64,000 bases of DNA from Mixophyes australis (GCA_036250195.1 JAVHZZ010000009.1:39089824-39153823); one strand, 5' to 3'; shown: positions 47,158 to 58,862, numbered from the stretch's first letter. The notes: generated by a model from the letters alone, not told the origin. Numbers and translations: made by a program.

Positions 47158-50100
47158 ATGGAGGCTTTATTAGCATAACCTTCAAAACAGTCATGTAGAA
47201 AACCTTGAACCTAATAAACACATTAACTTCTGCTTAAAAAACAGAAAGAGAGCACTAATTTAAAATTGACACATGAAATTAAGAATTGTACAGCTCATAT
47301 AGTGCCCATGTGACCTTCAGAAAAAGTAGGCTAACAATAATGAATCTGAAGAGAACTATCACATAGCAAATAGGTAACATCAACACCATGATCCCATGTA
47401 ATGCAACTTTATAGGTATAAAGAAAATTCAAAAATCCTGGAGAGAAGGGGACTAAAGTTCCTAGATCTCCAGATGGAAGGTGGATAAACAATTTAGGAAG
47501 CTTGAACCCAAAAGACCTCCTCATAGACATCTCCCTAGGGAGTTCTCACTGTTATTACTAAGAAATTCAGCTACAGCCCACTTCCTAGAACTCAAACCAC
47601 AGACGACCAATAACGCCTTCATTCATCACAACAATATGTGCCTTTCTCTTAATGTGAAGAAGGCTGAAGAAGAAAATTACTAGGATGTTCTCAGCATTCT
47701 ATATAAAATGATTGAAAGCCACCCTTACCACCAAAAATAATTACAGAGGGCTTTGGGTGGGTGGAACCTCTTCTTGGGGGCAGGGAATTCCCACCACTAT
47801 GTCTAGCATGCCCTAATGTCTTGGGTGCATCAGGTAGGCAAATATAATACGATCCTTGTTTTAGACTGCTAGTGAGAATTTGCACTCTTGTAAGAGTAAG
47901 AGGTCTCTTACATACATCCACGTGGCAGAACTTCTCGTTGCAGCAAAGTGTTCCTACAATTAGTGCAGAGTCAAATGGAGGCTTTAGAAGCATAACATAC
48001 AAAACAGTAATGAAGAAAAGCTTGCATCAAATAACAACAATAACTTCTACTAAAAAAACCTGAAAGAGATGACCAAGGAACATTGAACGCGTGAAATTCA
48101 GAATAGTACACATTATACAGTGTCCATTTGGACTTCAGAAAAAGTAGTTCTAACAATAAGGAATCTAAAGAGAACTATCACGTAGCAACCAAGTAACATC
48201 AACACCATGATCCCATGCTATGCTCCATCATAGCTATAAAAAAAAAATCAAAAATCCTGAAGAGAAGTTAACTACATTCCCTAGATCTCCAGATGAAAGG
48301 TTGATAAACAACTTAAGAAGCTTGACCCCAAAAGACCTCCTCATAGACATCGACCTAGGGAGTTTTCACTGTTATTAGTAAGAAATTCAGCTACAGCCCA
48401 CTACCAAGAACTCAAACCACAGACGACCAATAACGCCTTAATTCATCACAACAATATGTGCCTTTCTCTTAATGTGAAGAAGGCTGAAGAAGAAAATTAC
48501 TAGGATGCTCTCAGCATTCTAAATAATTTGATTGAAAGCCAACCCTGCCCCCAAAAAGAGGCACAGAGGGCTTTGGGAGGGTTGAACCTCTTCTTGGGGG
48601 CAGGGATTTCCCACAACTACGTTGCCCTTTGCCTTGGGTGTACGAGGTAAGCAAAAACAAAGCGATCCTTGCTTTTGGCTGCTAATGAGAATTTGAAAAC
48701 TAGTAAGAGGTCTTTTACATATTTCCACGTGGCAAAACTTCATGTCACAGCAAAGCGTTCCTAGAATTAGTGCAGAGTGAAATGGAGGCTTTAGAAGTAT
48801 AACCTGCAAAACAGTAATGAAGAAAAGCTTGAATCAAATAACCACATTAACTTCTACTAAAAAACCAGAAAGAGAACAATAAGGAAAAGTGAACATGTGA
48901 AAATAAGAATTGAACTTTTTATATAGTGTCCATGTGGCCTTCAGAAAAAGTAGGCCTAGTAATAAGGAATCTGAAGAGAACTATCACGTAGTCACCAGGT
49001 AACAAAGAAAATTCAAAAATCCTGGGAAGAAGAGAACTAAATTTTCTAGATCTCCAGATGGAAGGTCGATAGACAACTTAGGAAGCTTCAGCCAAAAAGA
49101 CCTCCTCATAGACATCGACCTACTAACGACCTATCTACTAACAAAAATCAGAAAGAGAACACCAAGGAAAAATAACCAAGCGATACTAGGAATTGTTCAG
49201 CTTATATAGTGCTCATGTGGCCTTCAGAAAAAGTAGGCCTAACAATAAGGAATCTGAAGAGAACTATCACGTAGCAACCAGGTAGCATCAACACCACGAT
49301 CCCATGGTATGTTCATTCATAGGTATTCAAAGGAAATTCAAAATTCCTGAAGAGAAGGGAACTAAACTTCCTAGATCTCCAGATGAAAGGTGGTTAAACA
49401 ATTTAGGAAGCTTGAACCCAAAAGACCTCCTCATAGACATCTCCCTAGGGAGTTCTCACTGTTATTACTAAGAAATTCAGCTACAGCCCACTTCTTAGAA
49501 CTCAAACCACAGACGACCAATAACGCCTTCATTCATCACAACAATATGTGCCTTTCTCTTAATGTGAAGAAGGCTGAAGAAGAAAATTACTAGGATGTTC
49601 TCAGCATTCTATATAAAATGATTGAAAGCCATCCCTGCCCCCAAAAGGAGGTACAGGGGGCTTTGGTTGGGTGGAACATCTTCTTGGGGGCAGGGATTTC
49701 CCACAACTATGTCTAGGATGCGCTAATGTCTTTGGTGCAAGAGGTAGGCAAAAACAATGATTATAGAGTGTCCATGTGGTCTTTAGAATTTTTTTTTCAT
49801 AACAATAAGGAATTTGAAGAGAACTATTACGTAGCAACCAGGTAACATCAACACCATGATCTTCAAAGGTATAAAGAAAATTCAAAAAACATTGGGAGAA
49901 GGGAATTAAATTTCCTAGCTCTCCAGATTAGAAGGTGGATAAAGAACTTAGGAAGCTTCACCCCAAAAGGCCTCCTCATAGACATCGACCAACGGAGGTC
50001 GATGACTAAGAAACTGAGCTACATCCCACTACCAAGAACACAAAACATAGACGATCACTAATGCCTTTAATTCCTCACAACAATATGTGCCTTTCTCTTA

Positions 50101-50632
50101 AAGTGAAGAAGGCTTAAAAGAATATTACTAGGATGCTCTCGGCATTCTATATGAAAGGATTGAAAGCTATCCCTGCAGGCCCGGCGCTCCCAATAGGCAA
50201 GGTTAGGCACTTGCCTAGGGCGCCGGGCTCTGGAGGGCGCCTGAAGGTCGCCACAGAATACTAAAAGACTTTAAAACTGTGCGGTGACCGCTGACCATAC
50301 CTGTCACGGCCGCCGCACAGCATTCAGATGCACGGGGAGGGGGGGGGGGGGAAAGAGGCTATTTTGTCACCACCGCCGCCTCTCTGCTCCGTCTCCTCCC
50401 CTCCACTGACTAGTTTCAGTGAGTGGAGGGGAGGAGACGGAGCAGAGAGGCGGCGGTGGTGAGACAAGGTAAGGAGAGGAGAGAGGAGGGAGGAGGGAGG
50501 CGATTTTTGCGCGGGGGGGGGCGGCGATTTTTGCGGGGGGGGCGCCGCTTTTTTAAAAATGCCTAGGCCACCGTGGACCCTAGCACCGGCCCTGCATCCC
50601 TGCCCCCAAAAAGAGGTACAGAGGACTTTGGG
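47158..50632. repeat. Satellite array, second block (irregular, diverged monomers)
   Basis: It resumes with ATGGAGGCTTTATTAGCATAACC, the exact continuation of the monomer cut at 32280. Monomer starts are at 47692, 48502, 49592 and 50130. Their spacing (810, 1090, 538) is irregular: 48502-49591 contains a partial duplication joined near 49120, and 49592-50129 an internal deletion near 49760. The final monomer is interrupted by a MITE (50176-50594) and stops at about 50632. Confidence 0.93.
50176..50594. mobile_element. hAT-like MITE (419 bp) with a 38-bp perfect hairpin
   Basis: The ends CAGGCCCGGCGCTCCCA and (inverted) CAGGGCCGGTGCTAGGG are imperfect inverted repeats, flanked by TATCCCTG (50168-50175) and CATCCCTG (50595-50602), an 8-bp duplication with one mismatch. 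The flanking satellite reads continuously without it. Inside, 50368-50405 and 50424-50461 are perfect reverse complements (38 bp, 18-base loop), followed by G-rich runs. Confidence 0.82.
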
Positions 50633-50950
50633 TGTACCCCTAATTCTGTCCGTTGTCAAAAATGTCTTAGTCCCGTGGGTGAGATAATAACTACGTATTT
50701 TGTATCTCTTTATAAGAAAGAATGAGATACTGACAATTAGAAATATAAAGAACGGGAAATCAGACAGCAAAGAAGAAGAAGAATACTGAAGTGTCTTATT
50801 TCCAAAACAAAATCCCTGCTTTAAATCAACAGCTTCTATAAGCACAAAAATACAACCTTTAGCTACTTTTGTGACTTTTACAGTGTAGTGTGTGTACCCC
50901 TAATTCTGTCCATTGTCAAAAATGCCTTAGCGCCGTGGGTGAGACAATAT
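50633..50950. repeat. Direct repeat of about 55 bp, 260 bp apart
   Basis: TACCCCTAATTCTGTCC followed by TTGTCAAAAATG and CCGTGGGTGAGA occurs at about 50632-50685 and again at about 50895-50948. The intervening 200 bp are AT-rich. It may be the boundary repeats of an unrecognised insertion at the edge of the satellite array. Confidence 0.6.
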
Positions 50951-51560
50951 CTCAAGTATTGGACGTTTGCGTGGCATGGATGTGAACCATCCTTTTGCAA
51001 CCTCATGTCCTGTTACCGCGAAATGAATGAACAAGTCTTTAGTTTTAAACACTGATGATAAATCAGGATACAGCAATACCATTTTTCATACTACACCTCT
51101 TATTTGGTTGGAAACTTTGAAAACAGTCACGCCAGGCCTGTGTCTTGATATTCAGGTTGCCTATAACCCTTTGGAACAGTTTGCATATACACATCTGGTT
51201 ACCGAACCCTGGCAAGCTCCTGACCTTCCTTTTGGATCATCCTTGTGTACTGCGGGGGTCCCTGGTAAATATCTGGGGTGTGCTAGACTCTGCGCCTCCC
51301 TGTCTAGCAGCGTACAATTGTACATTTACATCTCTTTTATATGTTGAAAAGTTATTTGTTAATATAATCTAATCCAAAACAAACATTGGTGTGTGTGTCT
51401 TTATTAATGTATTAAAATTGCAAAACATATGTGTGTATTAGGACACTAAAGAATGGACATTTTAAACACACATTATTAACATTTACATTAGATTGGTCCT
51501 TTCCTACTATATCATCTTTTCAACATTTATAAAGCACCACTAATTCTGCCTCACTGTACA
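50951..51560. other. Unassigned DNA, no gene seen
   Basis: A 106-residue plus-strand ORF (51027-51347) has no recognisable domain. Nothing else can be supported. Confidence 0.35.
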
Positions 51561-51649
51561 GAGAAGGCAATTTGTCACAACAGAGCTTACAATGTAAAGC
51601 CATAACACAGACAGACTCAGGTGAATTTGTTAGCAGCAAATGAAACTAA

Positions 51650-51797
51650 TTGTATGTCTTTGAAATTTGCAAGGAAAGCCAAACTAACATGGGGAGAACA
51701 TTAACTCCACACAGATAAGGCAATGGCCAGGAATCAAACTCATGACACCAGCCCTGGAAGGCAGAGGTGCTACACACTAAGCCACCATGCAGACCCG
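51650..51797 (-). mobile_element. tRNA-like SINE, degraded copy 1
   Basis: On the minus strand it has an A-box-like TGGCTTAGTGTGTAGCAC and a B-box-like GAGTTTGATTCC with tRNA-like spacing, followed by CTGTGTGGAGTTAATGTTC. This matches a widespread vertebrate SINE head (wording of the GGTTAGCAC...GTTCGATTCC kind). Not a functional tRNA gene. Confidence 0.65.
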
Positions 51798-52079
51798 TTG
51801 ATGGGTGCAGTGTTTTTCTTTACAAGATGGGGATAGAACATACAAACAGTTTCTAATTGCATTTCACAAAAAACAACCCCCCCCCACCAAAAGGTAGGCC
51901 ATTCCTAGCAATATCATGCACATAAGGTGCCTGAATCATTAAGGAAGGTATATGCCAAATGCCAAACCAAATTAACACCTTCCCAAAACCATCTTGCTTT
52001 GAAGGGGGAATTAAATGTTAAATATGAGGTCAGATTAAAATTTGAAAACGTGCATAAACTTAGAATGTCAGACTAAACC

Positions 52080-52200
52080 CACACAAACATGGAAGAGAAC
52101 ATACAAACTCTACACAGATAAGGGCATGGTTGGGAATTGAACTCATGACCCCAGTGCTATTAGGCAGTAGTGCAAGCGACTAAACCACCATGCTGCTCAA
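52080..52200 (-). mobile_element. tRNA-like SINE, degraded copy 2
   Basis: Same family and orientation as 51650-51797: minus-strand GGTTTAGTCGCTTGCAC and GAGTTCAATTCCC, then CTGTGTAGAGTTTGTATG. Several mutations from the shared wording indicate age. Confidence 0.65.
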
Positions 52201-52699
52201 CTGTGGTCTGTGTTATTTTTGATAAAACTGAGTACATAACATAACATGTAAGCCTTAGATGGTGACAAAACAAGGTTTTAAGACAATGTTACTTTTTACT
52301 CCAAGGAGCCTGTCCCCACAAAATCAAGCCACCCCCCTCTGAGTCTTAGGCCATTTATAGTAATAGATGTCAGTATGCACATAATAATGTGAATGTGACT
52401 TGTGGGCCAGAATTCTTTTTGAAAGTAAACATTGTAATATATTAAAAATGTACCTTGTCCTAACAAAGTTACATTTGAGGGGGAGACACATCTAAAATAT
52501 GAGGACACATTTATTGTTGTGGTAGAACATGACGTTTAAACGACAGAGTAAAATTCAAGCTATCAATTGTTTATGTATTACATGAAATCAAACCATTACT
52601 TCCGTTATTAGCTAAATACAATCCTAAAGCTAGCCCATGCAAAAACAAAACATAGGCTGCTTTGGGCAAAGTTCCTCTTGTGTTCCATTCAATAAATAA

Positions 52700-52800
52700 A
52701 ACCCACAAGCTGCACACAGATGATACAGCCATGCTTGGTATTCCAACTCATGACGCCAGTGTTGTGAGACAGAAGTGTTAACCACTAAGGTACCCTTGCA
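52700..52800 (-). mobile_element. tRNA-like SINE, degraded copy 3
   Basis: Minus-strand CCTTAGTGGTTAACAC and GAGTTGGAATACC with the same order and orientation as the two preceding copies. It is the most diverged of the three. Confidence 0.5.
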
Positions 52801-52954
52801 GATCTTGACATATATATTTGGCAATAAAGAAGAGTGACTGTGTTGTGTTGCTTTTTTTCTTGAAGTACTACTATGTAGATCTTGCATCTGTTGCACACAT
52901 GCTGTATTGTTGTGCATCTCTCTCTAGTCTATAGAATGTATTTACTTTTCAAAC

Positions 52955-53510
52955 TGGACAGTATATTGTGTGTGAATGAGGGGGCAGTATATTGTGTGAG
53001 GGGCCAGTATAGTGTGTGTGAGTGAGTGGCCAATATATTGTGTGTGAGTGAGGTGTCAGTATATTGTATGAGGGGGCATTACATTGTGTGTGAGAGAGGG
53101 GGCAGTATATTGTGTGTGAGTGAGGGGCCAGTATATTGTGTGAGGGGCCAGTATATTGTGTGTGAGAGAGGGGGCAGTATATTGTATGAGGGGGCAGTAT
53201 ATTGTGTGTGAGTGAGGGGGCAGTATATTGTGTGTGAGTGAGAGGGCATTATATTGTATTGGGGCAGTATATTGTGTGTGAGTGAGGCGACAGTATATTG
53301 TATGAGGGGCCAGTATATTGCGTGTGAGTGAGGGGCCAGTATATTGTATGAGGGGGCACTATATTGTGTATGAGTGAGTGGGCAGTATATTACGCGTGAG
53401 TGAGGGGGTAGGATATTTTGTGTGGGGCTGTATATTGTGTATGAGTGAGGGGGCCAGTATATTAATATAAAGTGTGTGTATGAGGGGGCCAGTATATTAA
53501 TATAATGTGC
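52955..53510. repeat. GGGGCAGTATATTGTGTGTGAGTGA minisatellite
   Basis: About 18 irregular units alternating a long form (AGTATATTGTGTGTGAGTGAGG) and a short form (AGTATATTGTATGAGGGGC). The 61-residue ORF across it is repeat-derived. It is probably internal to an old hAT-like element whose right end is near 54313. Confidence 0.9.
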
Positions 53511-53559
53511 GAAGGAAGGGGGTCATAATTTAATGGTGGATTGTTGATGGGGGCTAATT

Positions 53560-53935
53560 ATGGGTGCTATTTTATTTGTGGGGTGATGGTGGGCCAATTT
53601 AATTTAATAGTGGACCTATAAAGTTAAGATGGGGTGATTGGACCTTTAATTTAATGCTGGAGTGTTTTGGGACCTATTAATTGAATGTGGCACTGTTTGG
53701 GGAAAAAGAGATCTATTTATTAAATGTGATTATGAATTATTTAATGCCTGGGATGGTTGTGGGAAATGGTTATATTTATTAAGCGTAAATGCTATTTATT
53801 TTATTGCTGGGGCTGTTTGGAGGGAAGAAATAGGTTTATTCATTAAATGGGAATACTTTTAATTTAATATCAGGGCTAATTGGAGGGAAACAGGCCTATT
53901 TATCAAATGTGAATACTATTATTGGTTGGAGTTTT
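53560..53935. repeat. Degenerate minisatellite (TTTAATTTAATG...GGGCTGTTTGG...TATTTATTAAATG)
   Basis: About six diverged units of 55-75 bp carrying TTAATTTAATG, a GGGCTGTTTGGAGGG-like core and TTTATTAAATGTGAAT. No gene is seen. Confidence 0.75.
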
Positions 53936-54313
53936 CTAAATTTCATGTACCCATTGTTTTCCCAAATAGGGTATTCCAGGATCCAGACAAGCAGCAACTG
54001 ATCTAAAGGCACCAGCAGCCACAGTTGATGAAAGGGACAAGAACAAGTAGGGAAGAGCAGGACAGTATGCCAACTGTCCTGAATCTAGTGGGACAGTCCT
54101 TAATTTGTGTGACAGTCTCGTCTATTCAGGATTTGGTCCAACTGCAAGGATAGTTGAGAGGTATGTCCCGCTTAACACTGTACTGTTTGTGAAGGCAGAG
54201 CTGCGTGCACACAGTTTTGCCTGTGTATTTGTCTAAAATGATAACCATGTTACATCATAGGGGCCCCCCTGTCTTAAGTACCCCTGTTTCCCCAGAGCCT
54301 TAATCCAGCTCTG
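53936..54313. mobile_element. Right part of an old hAT-like element (end CTTAATCCAGCTCTG)
   Basis: The inverted terminus CAGAGCTGGATTAAGG at 54313 resembles the CAGGGCYGGATTAAGG ends of hAT-like MITEs. I could not find the matching left end, so the extent is uncertain. The two minisatellites at 52955-53935 may belong to it. A second terminus-like phrase (inverted CAGGGGCTGGCTG) ends at about 54868. Confidence 0.4.
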
Positions 54314-55514
54314 GACCAGGGTGTCAAATTGATACCTAGTGCTCTGCTTCTCCTCTCAGTTCCACCCCTCATATTGTTTGTTTTAGGTTAAACTTAAAAC
54401 AAATAATAACCCTATTAGTATATAGGGCAAAGCAAAAACAAACCCTTTTGCTGGCAACCACATCACGTTTTTAAAGCAAAAGGGCTATGTGCATTTTGGT
54501 AAATCAGCCCCTGTGTTCAATACTGTAATAGAGCATTATTATATAATTAATTGCTATAATATGATTTATGCCCCATTATAATCAGCCAGCTATGTTTAAT
54601 AAAAAAAAGTGCTGTAGGGAGAAGCAACATATAAAATGCAATATAAAGTGAGGTTTGTTTTTTGTTCCGTTAATTGTATCCATGATTTAAGATTTATCAT
54701 TTATAATCATAAAGTATCGCTGGGTTAAGCAACAATAAAATAGCCTCTTTTTATATAGATAAATATATATTGTACTGAAAACCACCCTTTAAGGTTGGGC
54801 TGCTACTTATGGGCCAGTGCTATGTGCTTGCCCCCCGGGCTAAAGTCTTTCAGCCAGCCCCTGATTGTCAAGGAGGACTTTTTTTTCCTGTGTAATGTTC
54901 TTTAAACTTTATACTGCAGTCCTTCAATGTGATAGCATTTAATGAATTTACTGGAAAATGGGTAGTTACTATACTCTGCAACTTAACAGCCTTAATAAGA
55001 AAAGTTGCTCTAACAGTGATGTACTGCTAGATAAATTAGAACTATAAGAGAGAATACTGCTTAATTTTCAATAGTGTGCTGTCATATGGTACCAATATAA
55101 AATAGCCAAAATAGCCTTAAATGGTTATTATAAGAATATATTTCTGAGCTATAATCATATAATTTCCAAAAATGTTACATTTTGGTGGATTTATTTCTCA
55201 ATGGCATCACAATCTGCAAATTGCACCAAGATTGGATTATGGCAGTTGCAGAGAGTTCTTTGAAGTGAAGATGAACAAGGAAAGTTCTCTTAACTATTTC
55301 TTCACATCGTAGATGTCATATAGAATGCAAGGAGTTGTTCATTTTATATACTTAGTGTACAAATCTGACTCAAGTAAATAGAGTATACTACTTGTTTTTA
55401 CTTATTATTTTTAGTTAACAAATTTAGGGTATAAGATGTTCTTTTCTTCAAGATACTGTCTGCTTGAGTTTTGACTCATTTGGATAATTTTCACCTAGAA
55501 AAATATGTAACATA
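54314..55514. other. AT-rich DNA, no gene seen
   Basis: Apart from the terminus-like phrase at about 54800-54868 (GGGCCAGTGCTATGTGC...CAGCCAGCCCCTG), I recognise nothing here. No long ORF or tandem repeat. Confidence 0.4.
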
Positions 55515-55522
55515 TTTATTAT

Positions 55523-55719
55523 CGGGGCGGGCTGGGCCTGAGCGCAGGGGGGCATCGACCCCCCCCCCCCCCCCCCCCCCCCGGCCGCTCAGCCTGATAG
55601 CTGTTCAGGCCGACCGCCCCCCCCTGTTCAATACAATATTTCATGAAAATTACAAGCGGCCGCATCACAAGACATGCAATGCGGCCACGTCATCTATGAC
55701 CTTTGCCAGCCCGCACCTG
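55523..55719. mobile_element. hAT-type MITE (197 bp) with perfect 8-bp duplication
   Basis: Flanked by TTTATTAT on both sides (55515-55522 and 55720-55727). The ends CGGGGCGGGCTGG and inverted CAGGTGCGGGCTGG are imperfect inverted repeats. It is very GC-rich, with a long C homopolymer (about 55559-55581), in sharp contrast to AT-rich flanks. No coding capacity. Confidence 0.85.
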
Positions 55720-55727
55720 TTTATTAT

Positions 55728-56505
55728 GTTCTTTATTTTATATTTTTAAGACTTTTATTTATTTTGGTGTATTCATAATGTACATACATTGGTACCTTTG
55801 AAGTAATGTCCTCAAAACACTAACCAGAGACATCTCTGTATATTTTATTATTGTCATGCTTAAGAAAGTTACATCCTGCCCAATAGATAGTGTGCTTCTA
55901 ATGGGTTTGTAAAAGCAAGACCACTTAGAAATGTACGGCCTGATTCAGTAAGGAAAGTCAAGCAAAAAATAGAGTAAGTTTTCTTACTCACGGTTGTTGG
56001 GCAAAACCATATTGCCATGCAAGGGGTGCACATTAGTTTATTATTTTGCACATAAGAAAATTACTGTCTGTTTTTTCATGAAGCACATAAATACTTGATA
56101 GCTTACTTGCACACTGAAATTTAAAGTTGATCTAGGACATACCCTACCCCAAATATAAATCTGCCATCACATTCTAAATTTACCTCCCTCTCCAATGCAA
56201 CATGGTTTTGCCTTACTTACTTACTTTTGCTTAACTTTCCTTAATAAATCAGGCCCACAGTCATTAAACCAATCTGAGACCATACCACACCTGCTAGCTG
56301 AATGTCAGTCCCTTCCCACATCCTGAAAAACAGGAACAAAGAGATCTTAAAATATATATTTTAATTTGGAGCAAACACGAAAGCATATCTTGTCATATAC
56401 CAGTGTTGATTTACCTGTTTATTTGTTAGGATATCTCTATTTCAATCACATTTTATTACTGGTTTTTAAATATGTACGGTATGTGCTCAACAGCTAGACC
56501 TGCAT
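55728..56505. other. AT-rich DNA, no gene seen
   Basis: No ORF, RNA gene or tandem structure recognised. The wording around 55930-56250 (GGCCTGATTCAGTAAGGAAAG ... TTAATAAATCAGGCCCA) forms diverged inverted ends, suggesting one more old MITE of about 320 bp. Confidence 0.4.
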
Positions 56506-56514
56506 TTGGTCTAC

Positions 56515-56700
56515 ATTCAGAAAGTTGTCAACATTTGGTCGACATTTCAAATGTCGACATTATTATTAAGTCAACATGTCAAATGTCGACAGTATTATTA
56601 GGTCAACAATTCAAATGTAGACAGTATTTTAGGATTAGGGTTAGGGTTAGGCTCCGGGATAGGGTTAGCAATATTATTGTTGACCCAATAATACTGCCTA
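56515..56700. repeat. AAATGTCGAC repeats with a short TTAGGG-like tract
   Basis: GTCGACATTTCAAATGTCGACATTATTATTA-type wording recurs three times with a period of about 43 bp (56530-56625), followed by GGATTAGGGTTAGGGTTAGG (about 56632-56651). The telomere-like tract is only about three units and seems part of the repeat, not a telomere remnant. Confidence 0.7.
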
Positions 56701-57420
56701 CAGTCATGGCCAAAAGTTTTAAGAATGACACAAATATTATTTTTCACAAAGTCTGCTGCCTCAGATTTTATGATGGCAATTTACATATACTCCAGAACGT
56801 CATGAAGAATGATCAGATGAATTGCAATTAATTTCAAAGTCCCTCTTTACCATGACAATGAACTTTATCCCAAAAACAACATTTCCACTGCATTTCAGCC
56901 CAGCCACAAAAGGAGCAGCTTACATAAGGTCAGTGATTCTCTCGTTAACACAGGTGAGATTGTTGACGAGGACAAAGCTGAAGATCACTCTGTCATGCTG
57001 ATTCAGTTAGAATAACAGACTGGAAGCTTTAAAAGGAGGGTGGTGCTTGAAATTCCATTGAGACCTTGTGGTCAATCCTCAAGAGGCGGGTGGACAAACA
57101 AAAACCAACAAAGTCTAACAAACTCCAGGCAAGAATGGGTAGCCATCAGTTAGTATGTGGCCCAGAAGTTGATTGAGTAGTTGATTGAGAAGTTGACAGC
57201 ATGCTAGGGTGAATTGCAGAGGTCTTCAAAAAGAATTGTCAATTATTTTTTGCATAAACTTAATGCAATTGTCAATAAAAGTCTTTGACACTTATGAAAT
57301 GCTTGTAATTTTTCTTCAGTACACTATAGCAACATCTGACAAAAAGGTATAAAAACACTGAAGCAGCAAACTTTGTGAAACCAATACTTGTGTCATTCTC
57401 AAAACTTTTGGCCATGACTG
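56701..57420 (+). mobile_element. Tc1-like transposon, internally deleted (720 bp)
   Basis: It has inverted ends CAGTCATGGCCAAAAGTTTT and (inverted right) CAGTCATGGCCAAAAGTTTT, preceded by TA on the left and followed by CA (mutated TA) on the right. The 5' leader (to about 57055) is kept. It then jumps directly to the C-terminal end of a Tc1 transposase, readable as W-type wording SILKRRVDKQKPT...NKLQA (about 57070-57135) with a later frameshift and stop. The catalytic domain is missing, so the copy can only move in trans. Confidence 0.9.
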
Positions 57421-57799
57421 CACTGTGTCAGAAAAAGCTCAGTATTTTCAATATGTTGGTTTTGCCAAGTGCTGATCTTTAACACTGAAAATGTTTAGAT
57501 TATTGATTTGGCTCTCTTTTCTGCATACATTTGAGAATACCGCTGGCAGTTTATTAATAAGCTGATGATATTGTGCAAATCTGCCCTAAGAGCCACAACA
57601 TGTCTTATTCCTGTTTACTTATGTACAATAAGAATCATTACCTTCATCTATGCTAAAGCATTAATCACCAACATTTAATACTGTGGATCAGTATCCATCA
57701 AGGAAATAACTCACTTTTATTCTTGTCACTCAAATACAGTCTTATCCTCCCTGATGTTCTCTCAAAAACAAAATAAATGAAAAGAAATAAAAGACATAA

Positions 57800-57935
57800 C
57801 AGACCTCTGAACCCGGAATGGTTATACCATATGACAGCCCGGCTGGTCAAATCCTACAGAAGAGCTACTGTAGCACAGATTGCTGAAAGAGTTAATGCTG
57901 GCTATGATAGAAAGTTACAAATTACAGAGAAAAAT
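57800..57935 (+). pseudogene. Tc1-type transposase N-terminal fragment
   Basis: Within the ORF 57777-58058 the stretch ARLVKSYRRATVAQIAERVN followed by AGYDRKL is the second helix-turn-helix region typical of a Tc1/mariner DNA-binding domain. No DDE domain follows: after KLQITEK the frame degenerates to AT-rich non-transposase sequence. It is a relic from a different Tc1 lineage than the element at 56701-57420, since no inverted ends are visible around it. Confidence 0.75.
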
Positions 57936-58059
57936 CCCCCAGCACACTTCTATAACCAGCAAAGAAGTTGCTATTTCTATTTGTACATAAAAATGCAGAA
58001 ATCTCAGTTGCACACATTTGCAAATGTATGGAGTTTCGCAAAGGCAAACATAACTTAAC

Positions 58060-58645
58060 CATAAAGGAGGCACAATGAGTCTAATAGTCTACCATGTTCT
58101 GCTCTAAGTCCATAGACAGTGATAAACAAAAACGTGAATGGAGCACTTCCTCCACCAAAGTAATAAACCCTTGATAAGGCTAAGCTCCTCTAAAACAATG
58201 AGCAGGTTCCCTATATGGACTCGATATAGCGATTCACCTTATGATCAGCTCGCTCCATAAACGGGAAAAAGGAAATGCCACTGATAGTGCGTTATCATTT
58301 AAACATTTATTAAAAAATAAAAAAACAAACAGATTATAAACAATATTCCCCAGGTGGAGATTTATTCACATGGATGAAGGTGGATTCTTACCCAACAGCC
58401 CTCGACATGCACATACAGAAATACAATCCTCACAATGGTATCGGGGTAGCCGGCTTGTTACTTCTGTAAATGTCAAGGATGGTAGAACAATCCACTCCCT
58501 GCGTGTGATCTCCAGCTGTCTCCATCTAACCCGTTTCAATGCAAGCAATCTTTCTCAAGGGATATGGGATCAGACAAATATACCTCCTTTTAAAGGAGCT
58601 TTAACCAATCACAGCTATGCTGGCACAAATGGAGCATTTTGATTC
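58060..58645 (-). mobile_element. Possible Penelope-like retroelement 3' region
   Basis: On the minus strand it has CTTGAGAAAGATTGCTTGC, then ATTGAAACGGGTTAG, then a long non-coding stretch ending near a TTTTTTATTTTTTAATAAATG segment and CTTATCAAGGGTTTATTA. The CTTGAGAAAG...GAAACG wording is what I associate with terminal regions of Penelope-like elements. The two phrases CTTGAGAAAG and CTTATCAAGGG suggest two related blocks. There is no reverse transcriptase here. Confidence 0.35.
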
Positions 58646-58862
58646 ATAAGTATTCAAACTTATATAACAGGATAATTGAAGTTTCTATTTTCCGTACTAC
58701 ATATCTAATTATGTTTGTTTGATGAAAATATGCAAGTCAAAAAGAACTTTGAAATTTGTTTTCGTTTTAGAATATTAGTATCAAAATAATCTGGAATGTA
58801 ACTGCGTAATGCAGCACCAATCTCGGGATTCATTTTCAGTATCTAACATGACTTCACTGCGA

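Noticed and set aside
41813..47221. Same type of low-complexity ORFs in the second simple-repeat half
   Set aside because: Same cause: a triplet repeat keeps frames open by chance.
50324..50845. 173-residue minus-strand ORF
   Set aside because: It spans the MITE hairpin, its G runs and the satellite border, so it is a composite of unrelated repeats.
51027..51372. Two overlapping ORFs of 75-106 residues
   Set aside because: No domain, and overlapping frames of unremarkable DNA.
56632..56660. Interstitial telomere
   Set aside because: Only about three TTAGGG-like units, embedded in an AAATGTCGAC repeat. Too short to imply a fusion or a healed end.
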